The notes below the pieces were generated by a model that was not told the origin of the DNA, did not search any database, and saw only the letters and a list, made by a program, of their open reading frames with translations. This document shows, piece after piece, positions 17,883 to 25,617 of a stretch of 64,000 nucleotides of DNA (the stretch's first letter is position 1; every line of letters begins with the position of its first letter). A program made the translations under genes and the position numbers. The stretch covers positions 124,001 to 188,000 of the forward strand of contig NZ_JAFBGL010000005.1 of assembly GCF_016811075.1 (NCBI RefSeq), read 5' to 3'. The DNA comes from Oceaniferula flava (lineage in GTDB: Bacteria > Verrucomicrobiota > Verrucomicrobiia > Verrucomicrobiales > Akkermansiaceae).

Positions 17883-19088
17883 ATGGCATTAGTCGGAGAA
17901 AAGCCGGTGGCTGCGCCGAACAGGCCAAGCCTGTATGACCAGTTGGAGAGCGGCGGTTTTGCTTCGCTGGCCTCGATGGAAGGGGCGTGGACCGATTGGC
18001 CAGCTGAGGAGTCCAACTCCAAAACTGGCAGCAAGAGTAACGCCTGGGTAGGATTACTCGCAGCGCTGGCAGTGACCGCGCTGGGCTGGTGGATGCACAC
18101 GCTGCCATTTGCTCCGTTTACATTCGAAGGCGCGACCTTGGAACACCCGCTAGGGGTTTCGGTGTTAGCTATTTTGCTAGGTATGTTGGTTGCCAACGTC
18201 ATTCCGGTCAACCGTGTCCGCGAAGGATGCCAATGGATCACCGCTTGGTGCATTCCTGCGGCAGTGGTCTGCCTGGGCGCGAATATGGATTTACGAGCTC
18301 TGGGAGGCATCGGAGTGGGTTTGTTCGCTTTGGTGATCGGGCTGATGCTAGTGGCCATTGCAGTGGCTTATACCACTGGGAAATGGTTCGGCATGAGCAG
18401 TCGGGCTGCTTATCTGTTAGGAATTGGAACTGCCGTCTGCGGCAGCAGCGCGATCCTTGCCACGGCACCCGTATGTGCCGCCGACGATGAAGACGTGGTG
18501 GTCACCGTTGGCGTGGTGAATTTGGTCGGCCTTCTTGCGATGTTCACCTGTGTTATGAGCCTGTGGGTGATGCCCGTTAGTGCGGAGCTTTTTGGTGCTT
18601 GGACTGGTGCGACGATTCATGCGGTGCCGCAGGTGATCGCTGCCGGTGAAAGCCATGGCTCGGATGCTGCGGTGATGGCGACCTTGGTAAAATTAACACG
18701 AGTGACCTTGCTCGCTCCGGTGGTCTTGCTCACTGCTCTGGCTGTCACTTCTCGGGGGGCTGGCGCAGGTTCTCAGAAACGCCAACAGCTGTGGCGCTAC
18801 ATCCCTTGGTTTGTCTGGGGTTTTGTGGCACTGGCTGCCGTGCGCGCTCTTGGCTGGTTGCCGGTGTTGGAGTTTTCTCCAGATCAGGCAGGCGTGGTTC
18901 GAATGCCTCTGAGCGATTTGCTGGGCAGCGTATCCAAGTGGCTACTAGCACTCTCAATGGGCGCCATTGGCTTGCAGGTGCACTTAAAGCCGATGCTGAA
19001 ATCGGGAGCCAAGGCGCTGGGTGTGGGCGTCATCACCTGGGTGGTTATGAGCGCTGTGGCCTTGCTGCTTTTGCCGCTGCTATTTTGA
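17883..19088 (+). CDS. UPF0324 (YeiH-type) putative sulfate exporter
   Basis: This inner-membrane protein of 401 residues has about ten spans and a soluble N-terminal extension of some 45 residues. It carries the family signature around GIGTAVCGSSAILATAPV and later GAWTGATIHAVPQVIAAGE. Members next to taurine or cysteine degradation genes (TauZ-like) are thought to export sulfite or sulfate. Here it directly follows cysteine dioxygenase, so export of sulfur oxyanions from cysteine breakdown is a reasonable inference. Its last nine bases overlap the convergent cinA gene. Confidence 0.88.
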   Translation: MALVGEKPVAAPNRPSLYDQLESGGFASLASMEGAWTDWPAEESNSKTGSKSNAWVGLLAALAVTALGWWMHTLPFAPFTFEGATLEHPLGVSVLAILLGMLVANVIPVNRVREGCQWITAWCIPAAVVCLGANMDLRALGGIGVGLFALVIGLMLVAIAVAYTTGKWFGMSSRAAYLLGIGTAVCGSSAILATAPVCAADDEDVVVTVGVVNLVGLLAMFTCVMSLWVMPVSAELFGAWTGATIHAVPQVIAAGESHGSDAAVMATLVKLTRVTLLAPVVLLTALAVTSRGAGAGSQKRQQLWRYIPWFVWGFVALAAVRALGWLPVLEFSPDQAGVVRMPLSDLLGSVSKWLLALSMGAIGLQVHLKPMLKSGAKALGVGVITWVVMSAVALLLLPLLF

Positions 19089-20318
19089 ATTGGCAAGCAG
19101 CTCTCTGCGCAGGAAATCTAGAACGGTCTGGCTGACCACCTGCTTAAAGACTTCGCGACCACGGTTGTGGCAGCGGTGCACGGCGTAACTTTTGCCTGCG
19201 ATGGCAATACCGATCCACACGGTGCCCACCGGTTTGTCCTCCGTGCCACCCGTCGGCCCGGCAATGCCGGTGACCGAGGCGGCGATATCCGCGCCGGACG
19301 ATTTCAACGCGCCTTCAGCCATGGCGATGGCGACTTCTTCGCTGACCGCGCCGTGGCGTTCGATGACGTCGGCGGGAACACCCAACATCTCGACCTTGGC
19401 CTCATTGGCATAGGTGACGAAGCCGTGGGTGAATACCTGCGAGGCGCCGGAAACGTCGGTGACGCGGCTGGCGATCCGACCTCCGGTGCAGCTCTCGGCG
19501 AGTGCGAGTTTCTTGCCCTGCTCGCTGAGCAGGCGCACCAGCACCTGTTCGAGGTTTTCATCACAGGCGCTGAAGCATTGTTCTGGAAAAGCAGCCTGGG
19601 CAATGCTGGCGGCCTTGCGAACGGCCTCGGCTTTTCCGATCAATCGAAGGTCCACTTCGGCTGGCCGGGCGCAGTAACCAATTTCCAAGCCTTCGATGGC
19701 ATTGAGTTGCACGTCAAGGTCCTGATGGAAGTCGCTTTCGCCGACGCCGGTGCACCGCAGCACCTGCATTTGATAATCTCCCGAGACTCCAGCCAAGGCA
19801 CGCAGGCGAGGCAGCACCTCGGCGCGGAACATGGGGCGAAGTTCGTTCGGTGGTCCAGGGAGTAAAAAGAGGGCGCATAGGCGATCGCCACTCATACGCG
19901 GCGGCGCATAGATGCCGGGGGCAGTGCCGTTGGGGTTGGGGAGGATGTCGGCGCCTACCGGGTTGAGCGCTTGCTTTTTATTCGACTCCGCCATCGGCCG
20001 ACCACGTGATGCGAAGAAGGCTTCGAGCGAGCGCAATGCGGCCTCATCCGTGATCAGATCCACGCCGAGAACTTCCGCTGCGGCTTCGCGGCTAATATCA
20101 TCGCTGGTGGGGCCGAGGCCGCCGGTGATGATGACCGCATCGCTGCGTTCCATCGCCTCGCCCAGAGCGGTGATGATGGCCTCACCATCCGGGACCGTGG
20201 TCTGCCGCTGGACACGTAGCCCCAGTCCTAACAATTCCATGCCCATCCACGCGCCGTGGGTGTTCAGGGTCGTTCCCAGCAGAAGCTCGCTGCCGGTGTT
20301 GATGATCTCGATATTCAC
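19080..20318 (-). CDS. cinA: CinA-like protein (nicotinamide-nucleotide amidase family)
   Basis: This two-domain protein of 412 residues has an N-terminal MoaB/Mog-like domain (INTGSELLLGTTLNTHGAWM, then VIITGGLGPTSDDISREAAA), the COG1058 ADP-ribose pyrophosphatase-type unit. The C-terminal CinA amidase domain (LALAESCTGGRIASRVTDVSG, then GIAGPTGG) deamidates NMN in pyridine-nucleotide salvage. The full-length arrangement is common in bacteria. It lies 44 bases downstream of pyrE on the same strand, so both nucleotide genes are probably one transcript. Confidence 0.95.
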   Translation of the reverse strand: MNIEIINTGSELLLGTTLNTHGAWMGMELLGLGLRVQRQTTVPDGEAIITALGEAMERSDAVIITGGLGPTSDDISREAAAEVLGVDLITDEAALRSLEAFFASRGRPMAESNKKQALNPVGADILPNPNGTAPGIYAPPRMSGDRLCALFLLPGPPNELRPMFRAEVLPRLRALAGVSGDYQMQVLRCTGVGESDFHQDLDVQLNAIEGLEIGYCARPAEVDLRLIGKAEAVRKAASIAQAAFPEQCFSACDENLEQVLVRLLSEQGKKLALAESCTGGRIASRVTDVSGASQVFTHGFVTYANEAKVEMLGVPADVIERHGAVSEEVAIAMAEGALKSSGADIAASVTGIAGPTGGTEDKPVGTVWIGIAIAGKSYAVHRCHNRGREVFKQVVSQTVLDFLRRELLANSK

Positions 20319-20362
20319 AGCGATGCGTTCTGATGGATTATGGAATCTTGGAAAGGGGAAAC

Positions 20363-20929
20363 CTAGTCCAGCAGGGTGCTGCGGGAGAAAAGGGAAACCA
20401 CTGGGATACCACGAGCTTCGATGGCTTCGCGGCCACCTTCTTCGCGATCGACCAGAACCAGAGCGAATGCAATCTTGGCGCCGGAGGCTTCAAGCACATC
20501 GGCCGCTTTCAGGGTGGATCCGCCGGTGGTGATGACGTCATCGACGATGACGATGGTATCGCCTTGATTGAAGTTCCCTTCGATTTGCTTACCCTTGCCG
20601 TGGCCTTTGGGTTCCTTGCGCACGGTGAACACCTGGAGCGGTTTTTCATCGCTGGCAGAGGTCATGCCGACGGCCAGAGAGATCGGGTCGGCACCTAGGG
20701 TCATGCCGCCGATGGAGTTGGCTTCGACGCCGCGTTCGCTGAGTTCGGCCTTCACAGTGTCCCAGCCGAGCTTGCCAATCAAGGTGGCTCCGACCGGATC
20801 CATGGCGGTGACCCGGCAGTCGATATACAGATCGGACTTTTTCCCGGAGGCGAGTGTGAATTCGCCGGTGCGGACGGATTTTTCAAGAAGGATGGATTTC
20901 AGTTGAGCTCGGATATCGTCGTTGGCCAT
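20363..20929 (-). CDS. pyrE: Orotate phosphoribosyltransferase
   Basis: PyrE makes orotidine monophosphate from orotate and PRPP in pyrimidine synthesis. From the ATG at 20929 (188 residues) it has FTLASGKKSDLYIDCR and the PRPP-binding loop IVIVDDVITTGGSTLKAA, followed by ALVLVDREEGGREAIEARGI. A longer frame exists upstream to 21025, but its extra residues do not look like this family. It is the first gene of a pair with cinA. The roughly 200 bases upstream contain only degenerate words such as CTGAATCCTGAATAC. Confidence 0.96.
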   Translation of the reverse strand: MANDDIRAQLKSILLEKSVRTGEFTLASGKKSDLYIDCRVTAMDPVGATLIGKLGWDTVKAELSERGVEANSIGGMTLGADPISLAVGMTSASDEKPLQVFTVRKEPKGHGKGKQIEGNFNQGDTIVIVDDVITTGGSTLKAADVLEASGAKIAFALVLVDREEGGREAIEARGIPVVSLFSRSTLLD

Positions 20930-21128
20930 GCCCCCTTTTAAGCACTGAATCCTGAATACTTCCAACTGAATACGCCCGACAGGGCCAAAAAAAATACTGC
21001 CAGGAACTGCGGCAATGACGGACAAACTGTGGCTGCTACCTTTCGGTCCTGACCAAATTCATCTGCCGGCACTCCACAGCCCTGACAGCGAGGGGTTCTT
21101 AATCTCTCTGCGCAGGATTGCAAGAGGT

Positions 21129-21449
21129 TTATGCAGGATCTGGCGTCTTACCGTTGCGCGAAATGGCCTCACCGGTGCGTGTCAGCTGGCCGAGGAATAG
21201 CACGGAAGCCGAGGCGAGAAAAATGCCGCCGGTGAGCAGGCCGATACCGCAGAACCAGTCGGCTCCCGAAAATAGCCAAGTGATGGCAGAAACGGCCATC
21301 ACGCCGAGACCCGTCAGGGCTAGGCCAATGATCAGGCCGTAGCTGAAAACGGTGACGGCCGGTCCGGCGAGACGCTGAGACCAGAGGGTGGCAAATTCGG
21401 CTGCGGTCGGTTTGAGATCGGCGGAAGTGGTTGTGCTTGGTTCATTCAT
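21129..21449 (-). CDS. Small two-span membrane protein, last gene of the polyamine/DUF350 operon
   Basis: I do not recognise this 106-residue protein. It has a polar N-terminus of about 28 residues and then two hydrophobic segments (about 31-57 and 63-86), so it is probably an inner-membrane protein with both ends in the cytoplasm. The C-terminal tail is short and basic. It lies 65 bases downstream of the AdoMet decarboxylase gene on the same strand and is the presumed end of the operon starting at queA. Confidence 0.65.
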   Translation of the reverse strand: MNEPSTTTSADLKPTAAEFATLWSQRLAGPAVTVFSYGLIIGLALTGLGVMAVSAITWLFSGADWFCGIGLLTGGIFLASASVLFLGQLTRTGEAISRNGKTPDPA

Positions 21450-21514
21450 AACGAGGCGGAGAATGGCTCCACTGCGTGAAAAGATGATGAACCGAGGGTG
21501 AAAAGACGGTGAAA

Positions 21515-21913
21515 TCAGTGTGGCACTGAAGCCGTCTCAAGTGCCGGTGGTCGGCGCTCCAGCCGTGTGAGGGTGTGTTTCCCCGGCTTGAAGGCGTCGA
21601 GCAGCTGAGTGGTGATGTTTTCCGCAATCTCCGGCAGACCACAGGTGAAGACATCGAGTGCCGCGTAGCCGTGTTCCGGCCAAGTGTGGATGGCGATGTG
21701 GCTTTCCGCGATGACCACCACGCCGCTCAGTCCGTGCGGGTTGAACTGGTGCAGCACAGTCTCCACCACGGTAGCTCCCGCCTGCCGCGCCGCTTGTTCG
21801 AGAGTCTGCTTGAGCAGGGGAAGTTCGGTGAGCAGCGCCGGTGCACAGTCGGCACACTCCAGAAGGTAATGGACTCCGGGGGCTGGATGCGAGGACGCTG
21901 CGGTGGGGGACAT
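21515..21913 (-). CDS. speH: S-adenosylmethionine decarboxylase proenzyme (SpeH type)
   Basis: This enzyme makes decarboxylated AdoMet, the aminopropyl donor for spermidine. The 132-residue proenzyme belongs to the short class used by many bacteria and archaea. It self-cleaves between Glu70 and Ser71 in [15 protein letters not shown], and the serine becomes the pyruvoyl cofactor. The downstream LDVFTCG cysteine (Cys91) is also conserved. An extra C-terminal tail of about 20 residues follows the core. It lies nine bases after the K+ channel gene and in the same operon as an aminopropyltransferase, so both steps of spermidine synthesis from putrescine are present. Confidence 0.95.
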   Translation of the reverse strand: MSPTAASSHPAPGVHYLLECADCAPALLTELPLLKQTLEQAARQAGATVVETVLHQFNPHGLSGVVVIAESHIAIHTWPEHGYAALDVFTCGLPEIAENITTQLLDAFKPGKHTLTRLERRPPALETASVPH

Positions 21914-21922
21914 GGGGGGAGT

Positions 21923-23011
21923 TTAAGCGATCAGAGAATTTTCGAAAGCGACAAAATGCTGCCGTTTTTCCGTGAGGACAAAAAGTTGGTCGTCCGGTTC
22001 GATGACCACCGATTTGGCCGGGTTCAGCATGCTTTCGTCGCCACGTTTGATACCGATGATTTGCAGCTCCTCGGGGCTGTCCAAGGCGGCTTTTTGCAGC
22101 TCGAAGATTGGTTTGCCCTTGAGTTTGGTATCGAAGATATAGAGCTGGCTGCCGACTTTGTTCGACAGCAGTTGGGAAAAGACACCGTGCAACCCGGGGT
22201 GGAGAAATTCCTGCACCAGGATGCGATCGCAGATGCCCTCGGTGGCCACCGCGCTATCGATGCTGGAGTGGCTGACCATGCGCAGGCTTCGCTCATTAAC
22301 CAGCTCTGCCACCGTGTTGATGCTGCTGCCGGTTTCTTCTTCGATGTGTTCGATGATGGAACCGATGGCGTAGGTGCAGGCATCGCTGGCTGCGCTGTGG
22401 GCGTCTTTGGCGAGGATGAATGCGCCGGATGCCAGCCGAATGTTCGCCCGCTCGAGAGCCAGGTCATCGGTGGGGTCTCCCTTGACGAACTCGATCCCTT
22501 CCTTGCGCATGGTGTGCGAGATTTCCTCGATGCTATTGCAGAGTAACACGATGGGGGTGTCACGGTGTTTCGGCGTCGCGCGGATCTCCTGCACGATCTG
22601 CAGGACTTTGGTCTCTGAGGGGCAGTGGCAGATGATGATGTGGTTTTTCATTTTACAAGGGGCTAGTCCTTTACGTTTACGGGCGGTGAAATCAATGAGG
22701 GCCTCGGCAAGGCTTCCTAACAGGTAACCGATCAGGCCAATGCCGAGGATGAAGCAGGGGTAAGCGATGAAGAAGCGACCGATGAACGACTGCGGGTAAT
22801 AATCGCCATAGCCGACCGTGGTCATGGTGACCATCGCCCACCAGATAGAGTCGGTGAGAGTGAGCTCGGTCTGGATATCGCGCTCGGCGTAATAAAAGCC
22901 GATACCGAAGATGAGGTTGAGTAAAAACGCGCCCGAAAGAGCGATGCAGATACGCCCTAACAGAGATATTTTCCCCAGTTGGAGCAAGCGGCGCAGAATA
23001 ATGAAGAGCAT
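21923..23011 (-). CDS. Potassium channel with RCK/TrkA domains
   Basis: This 362-residue inner-membrane protein has two spans around a pore helix and the K+ selectivity filter TVGYGD (residues 65-70). A cytoplasmic RCK part follows that starts KNHIIICHCPSETKVLQIV and ends in a TrkA-C-like segment (IGIKRGDESMLNPAKSVVIEPDDQLFVL). This is the MthK/Kch type of ligand-gated channel. The Rossmann glycine motif is degenerate (CHCPSE in place of GxGxxG), so nucleotide binding is unsure. It sits inside the polyamine operon, whose products are known blockers of K+ channels in other systems; that functional link is my inference. Confidence 0.92.
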   Translation of the reverse strand: MLFIILRRLLQLGKISLLGRICIALSGAFLLNLIFGIGFYYAERDIQTELTLTDSIWWAMVTMTTVGYGDYYPQSFIGRFFIAYPCFILGIGLIGYLLGSLAEALIDFTARKRKGLAPCKMKNHIIICHCPSETKVLQIVQEIRATPKHRDTPIVLLCNSIEEISHTMRKEGIEFVKGDPTDDLALERANIRLASGAFILAKDAHSAASDACTYAIGSIIEHIEEETGSSINTVAELVNERSLRMVSHSSIDSAVATEGICDRILVQEFLHPGLHGVFSQLLSNKVGSQLYIFDTKLKGKPIFELQKAALDSPEELQIIGIKRGDESMLNPAKSVVIEPDDQLFVLTEKRQHFVAFENSLIA

Positions 23012-23036
23012 GGCATCGGTCGCGGTTAGAGATCGC

Positions 23037-23828
23037 TTAGTCCAAGTTCCACGGCTGTTGCCAGATCGGCTTGTCCCAGCCGGGCAGGGGCACGGGGATG
23101 TCGTAATTGTGTCGGTCTTTCAGCGGATACCACGCTTGCAGGTTGCTGTGGATCTCGACATCGGACGGATGGAGCTCGCGCAGCAGCATGAATCCTTGCT
23201 CGGCGATGTCGTCTAACACCTCTTCTCCGGAGATCGTGCCGCCTTCGTGATGATCATCTGGATACGCCAAGTCGATGGGTTTGATCGCACTGTTGCAGAT
23301 TTCTAAAATCTCATCCCAGAGGTTGCCGGAGTTCATTTCCAGCGGCCAGTAGGTATTGCCTCCGGCCAAGCGATCTTCCTGGACGAACTGGCAGTAAACC
23401 ATCTCCACGGCACTGCCGCCGAGGTGTTCGATGATGGGGATGCGGAGATCCTCCCAGCGCTCGTCGTCGAGGAAGCGCTCCCAGGCCGCGGTGGAATTGA
23501 AATTTCCAAACTCGGCAAAGGCGAACTCACCCTCGGCCAGATCGACGGCGGAGAAAAGATCGAAGTAGGTAAGCAGGGTGCGGTAGCGCGCGGCGAAAGC
23601 GGTGGCCTTGGCCTTGCCTTTCTCGGTGAGCACGTAGTGATGCTTGTCGTTGATCTCGACCAGCTCCTTCACCTGCAGCCAGGTGAGGCTCGACTGCAGA
23701 TACGCCTCATCGTTGGGCAGCAGCACATCGTAGCTGCGGTTCTCCTTCTGCATCAAGGTGAGCAGAAAGGTGCCTGCGAAGGTTTTGATTTCCTCCGGTG
23801 AGATGGAAAAGTGAATGACGGAATACAT
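23037..23828 (-). CDS. Uncharacterised protein with N-terminal winged-helix-like region
   Basis: I do not recognise this 263-residue soluble protein. The first roughly 85 residues look like a helix-turn-helix or winged helix (LTWLQVKELVEINDKHHYVL, then TEKGKAKATAFAARYRTLL). The rest is acidic and aromatic (FAEFGNFNSTAAWERF, then YCQFVQEDRLAGGNTYWPLE). It ends in a Trp/Pro-rich tail (PLPGWDKPIWQQPWNLD). There is no signal peptide or membrane segment. It lies between the DUF350 protein (9 bases upstream) and the K+ channel (25 bases downstream), so it is probably a cytoplasmic partner of the membrane proteins around it rather than a free DNA-binding regulator. Confidence 0.72.
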   Translation of the reverse strand: MYSVIHFSISPEEIKTFAGTFLLTLMQKENRSYDVLLPNDEAYLQSSLTWLQVKELVEINDKHHYVLTEKGKAKATAFAARYRTLLTYFDLFSAVDLAEGEFAFAEFGNFNSTAAWERFLDDERWEDLRIPIIEHLGGSAVEMVYCQFVQEDRLAGGNTYWPLEMNSGNLWDEILEICNSAIKPIDLAYPDDHHEGGTISGEEVLDDIAEQGFMLLRELHPSDVEIHSNLQAWYPLKDRHNYDIPVPLPGWDKPIWQQPWNLD

Positions 23829-23837
23829 GGGGGATGC

Positions 23838-24734
23838 TTAGAAAAAGGCGCCTTGAATGAGGAGGGAGACACCCACGGCGGTGGAGACCTCGATCAGTGC
23901 GGCGCCCCAGTTTTGGTCCTGGTGGATCTCATCATCAAGATGGGCGCCGGAGAGCAGCAACTTGTCCATAACCACCCGCGTGATGATCAGCAGGAAGGCG
24001 GAGACGACTCCCCAGATGGCGAGTGCGATCAGGCTGTCGTAGCTTTTGACAAAGAAACCAAGCAGCAGACCGAATGCCACCAAGCTGCCACCCAGAGCCA
24101 CGCCCGCAGCGGCATTGTCGCGCTCGATCTCTGCGTGGAGATCGAAGCGGGTGCATTTCTGATAGATGAAGCAGAAGACAAATAACAAGGCCTGGGTGAT
24201 GGCAAACCAGACAAGGGCGGCGCCCAGCTCGGCCACGAAGGTGCCGGACTCTTCATCGCCTAACACCGCGCGGATTACCAGGGCGGTGGCGATGTAGGAA
24301 CCGGCCTGAGCCGCTCCCATGCCGATGTTGCGATCGGTGACGAGTTCCTTTTTGTTGGAAAACTTGGGAAAGAGCACCTTGTCGTTAAAGACGCGGGAAA
24401 CCAGCAGAAGGATGCAGGCGATGCCGGACCAGACGGCGGTGCTTCCGAGGTCGAGCAGCCATGCATTTTCATCCGCCTCCAGCACCTTGAGGCTGGCAGG
24501 TGCGGTGAGGATGCCGTGGATGACGAGGCAGAGGGAGAGCAGGAATCCGGCGAAGGAAACGGCGACCGCTTTGTTGTCCTCTTTGGTGAGCTGATCGTTC
24601 AGCGAGTAGCCGGCGCAGGCTTGGTTCACCAGCTTGGCCAGCCAGAGGATGACGGCGGCGACGATGAGGTAAACGGCCACCCGCCAGTCGGCGAGGTCAC
24701 TGAGCGGGGAGAAATCGAATGCGTTATCGAACAT
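23838..24734 (-). CDS. DUF350 multi-span membrane protein (YjfL-like)
   Basis: This 298-residue integral membrane protein has about eight hydrophobic segments arranged as a tandem DUF350 unit. Each half has a VAAGVALGGSLVAFGLLLGF-type glycine-rich span. Shorter relatives such as E. coli YjfL carry one unit. The function of the family is not established. It often occurs with polyamine-modifying enzymes, PspA-like proteins and ion channels. Here the neighbours are a lipoprotein gene, an unknown soluble protein, a K+ channel and both spermidine-synthesis enzymes. Confidence 0.85.
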   Translation of the reverse strand: MFDNAFDFSPLSDLADWRVAVYLIVAAVILWLAKLVNQACAGYSLNDQLTKEDNKAVAVSFAGFLLSLCLVIHGILTAPASLKVLEADENAWLLDLGSTAVWSGIACILLLVSRVFNDKVLFPKFSNKKELVTDRNIGMGAAQAGSYIATALVIRAVLGDEESGTFVAELGAALVWFAITQALLFVFCFIYQKCTRFDLHAEIERDNAAAGVALGGSLVAFGLLLGFFVKSYDSLIALAIWGVVSAFLLIITRVVMDKLLLSGAHLDDEIHQDQNWGAALIEVSTAVGVSLLIQGAFF

Positions 24735-24757
24735 GGGATGTGAATGTTAGGGGGAGA

Positions 24758-25600
24758 TTATTTTCCGCCGCCGAAGGAGCTGCGTGAGCGGGATGAGGAG
24801 GAACTGCCGAAGCGTGAGGATGAGCTCGAGGATCGTGAGCCGAAGCCTTTGCGGCTGGTCAGAGTCTTGGACGGGTTGCGTTTTTGAAAACTCTTCTGGC
24901 TACTGGTCGGGTTCTTCAGTGGCGCCTTGATTTTGGTGGCGGTTTTGTTGAAGTTGGGCGACTTGATAGGCTTCGCCACGGCCGGCTTGCTGCTGGCGGT
25001 AACATTTTTGCTGTAGGGCTGGGCCTTGTGGTGATTGGCGTATGCCGCCTGCGATCTGGGCGCGTAGTTGGAGTAGCCGCCGGGGTAGTTATTGTATCCC
25101 CAGGAGGAGTAATAGGGGCGGTGCGAGCTGATCAGGTAGCTCCACAGCAGCACATCAGTCATCGAAGTGCGGTGATGGTAGTAGTGATTGTTGCCGTAAA
25201 TGTGCTCATTGCCGTGGGTTTGCACGGTGACTTGTTTCTCGCCCTCTTGCTCGAACTGGATCACGCAGAGCTCCTGTTCCTCGCCTGCCTCCGCACTTAA
25301 TTCGGTGGTCAGCGAGAAGCCGTGCTGGCCGCCGTCATTGATCTCGGTGACCTTGATGTAGTCCACCTTGTTGTCCTCATTGAGGTCGAGATTGTTGACC
25401 GTGTTACCTTTTTCGTTGAGCTTCTCTTCGAACTCCTTGGCTGTTTTTACCTTGGTCGCGAGATCGGTGACCGCTTGCAGGTTCAGTCCATCCGCTGCGG
25501 TGTGCACGATGGTGGTGACGTATTCGGTGTTGTTCCTGCCGCAACCGGTGAGAAGGAGGGCGGCGGCAGCCAGGGGGAGAATGAGGAGTCGGTGAAGCAT
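24758..25600 (-). CDS. Lipoprotein with Ser/Arg/Gly-rich tail
   Basis: This 280-residue protein has a lipoprotein signal peptide (MLHRLLILPLAAAALLLTGC, Cys20). A folded region follows (about 25-150) with an EF-hand-like acidic stretch LDLNEDNKVDYIKV. A Tyr/His/Asn-rich middle is next, and a basic low-complexity C-terminus ends in repeated SSSSRFGSSS-like and SRSRSSFGGG segments. I do not know its function. The Ser/Gly/Arg tail recalls DUF1190 lipoproteins (YgiB/YjfM), whose genes also sit near DUF350 and polyamine-ligase genes in enterobacteria; whether they are related cannot be settled here. It lies 17 bases after the aminopropyltransferase gene. Confidence 0.75.
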   Translation of the reverse strand: MLHRLLILPLAAAALLLTGCGRNNTEYVTTIVHTAADGLNLQAVTDLATKVKTAKEFEEKLNEKGNTVNNLDLNEDNKVDYIKVTEINDGGQHGFSLTTELSAEAGEEQELCVIQFEQEGEKQVTVQTHGNEHIYGNNHYYHHRTSMTDVLLWSYLISSHRPYYSSWGYNNYPGGYSNYAPRSQAAYANHHKAQPYSKNVTASSKPAVAKPIKSPNFNKTATKIKAPLKNPTSSQKSFQKRNPSKTLTSRKGFGSRSSSSSSRFGSSSSSRSRSSFGGGK

Positions 25601-25617
25601 CGTGGGAGTAGCGGTTG

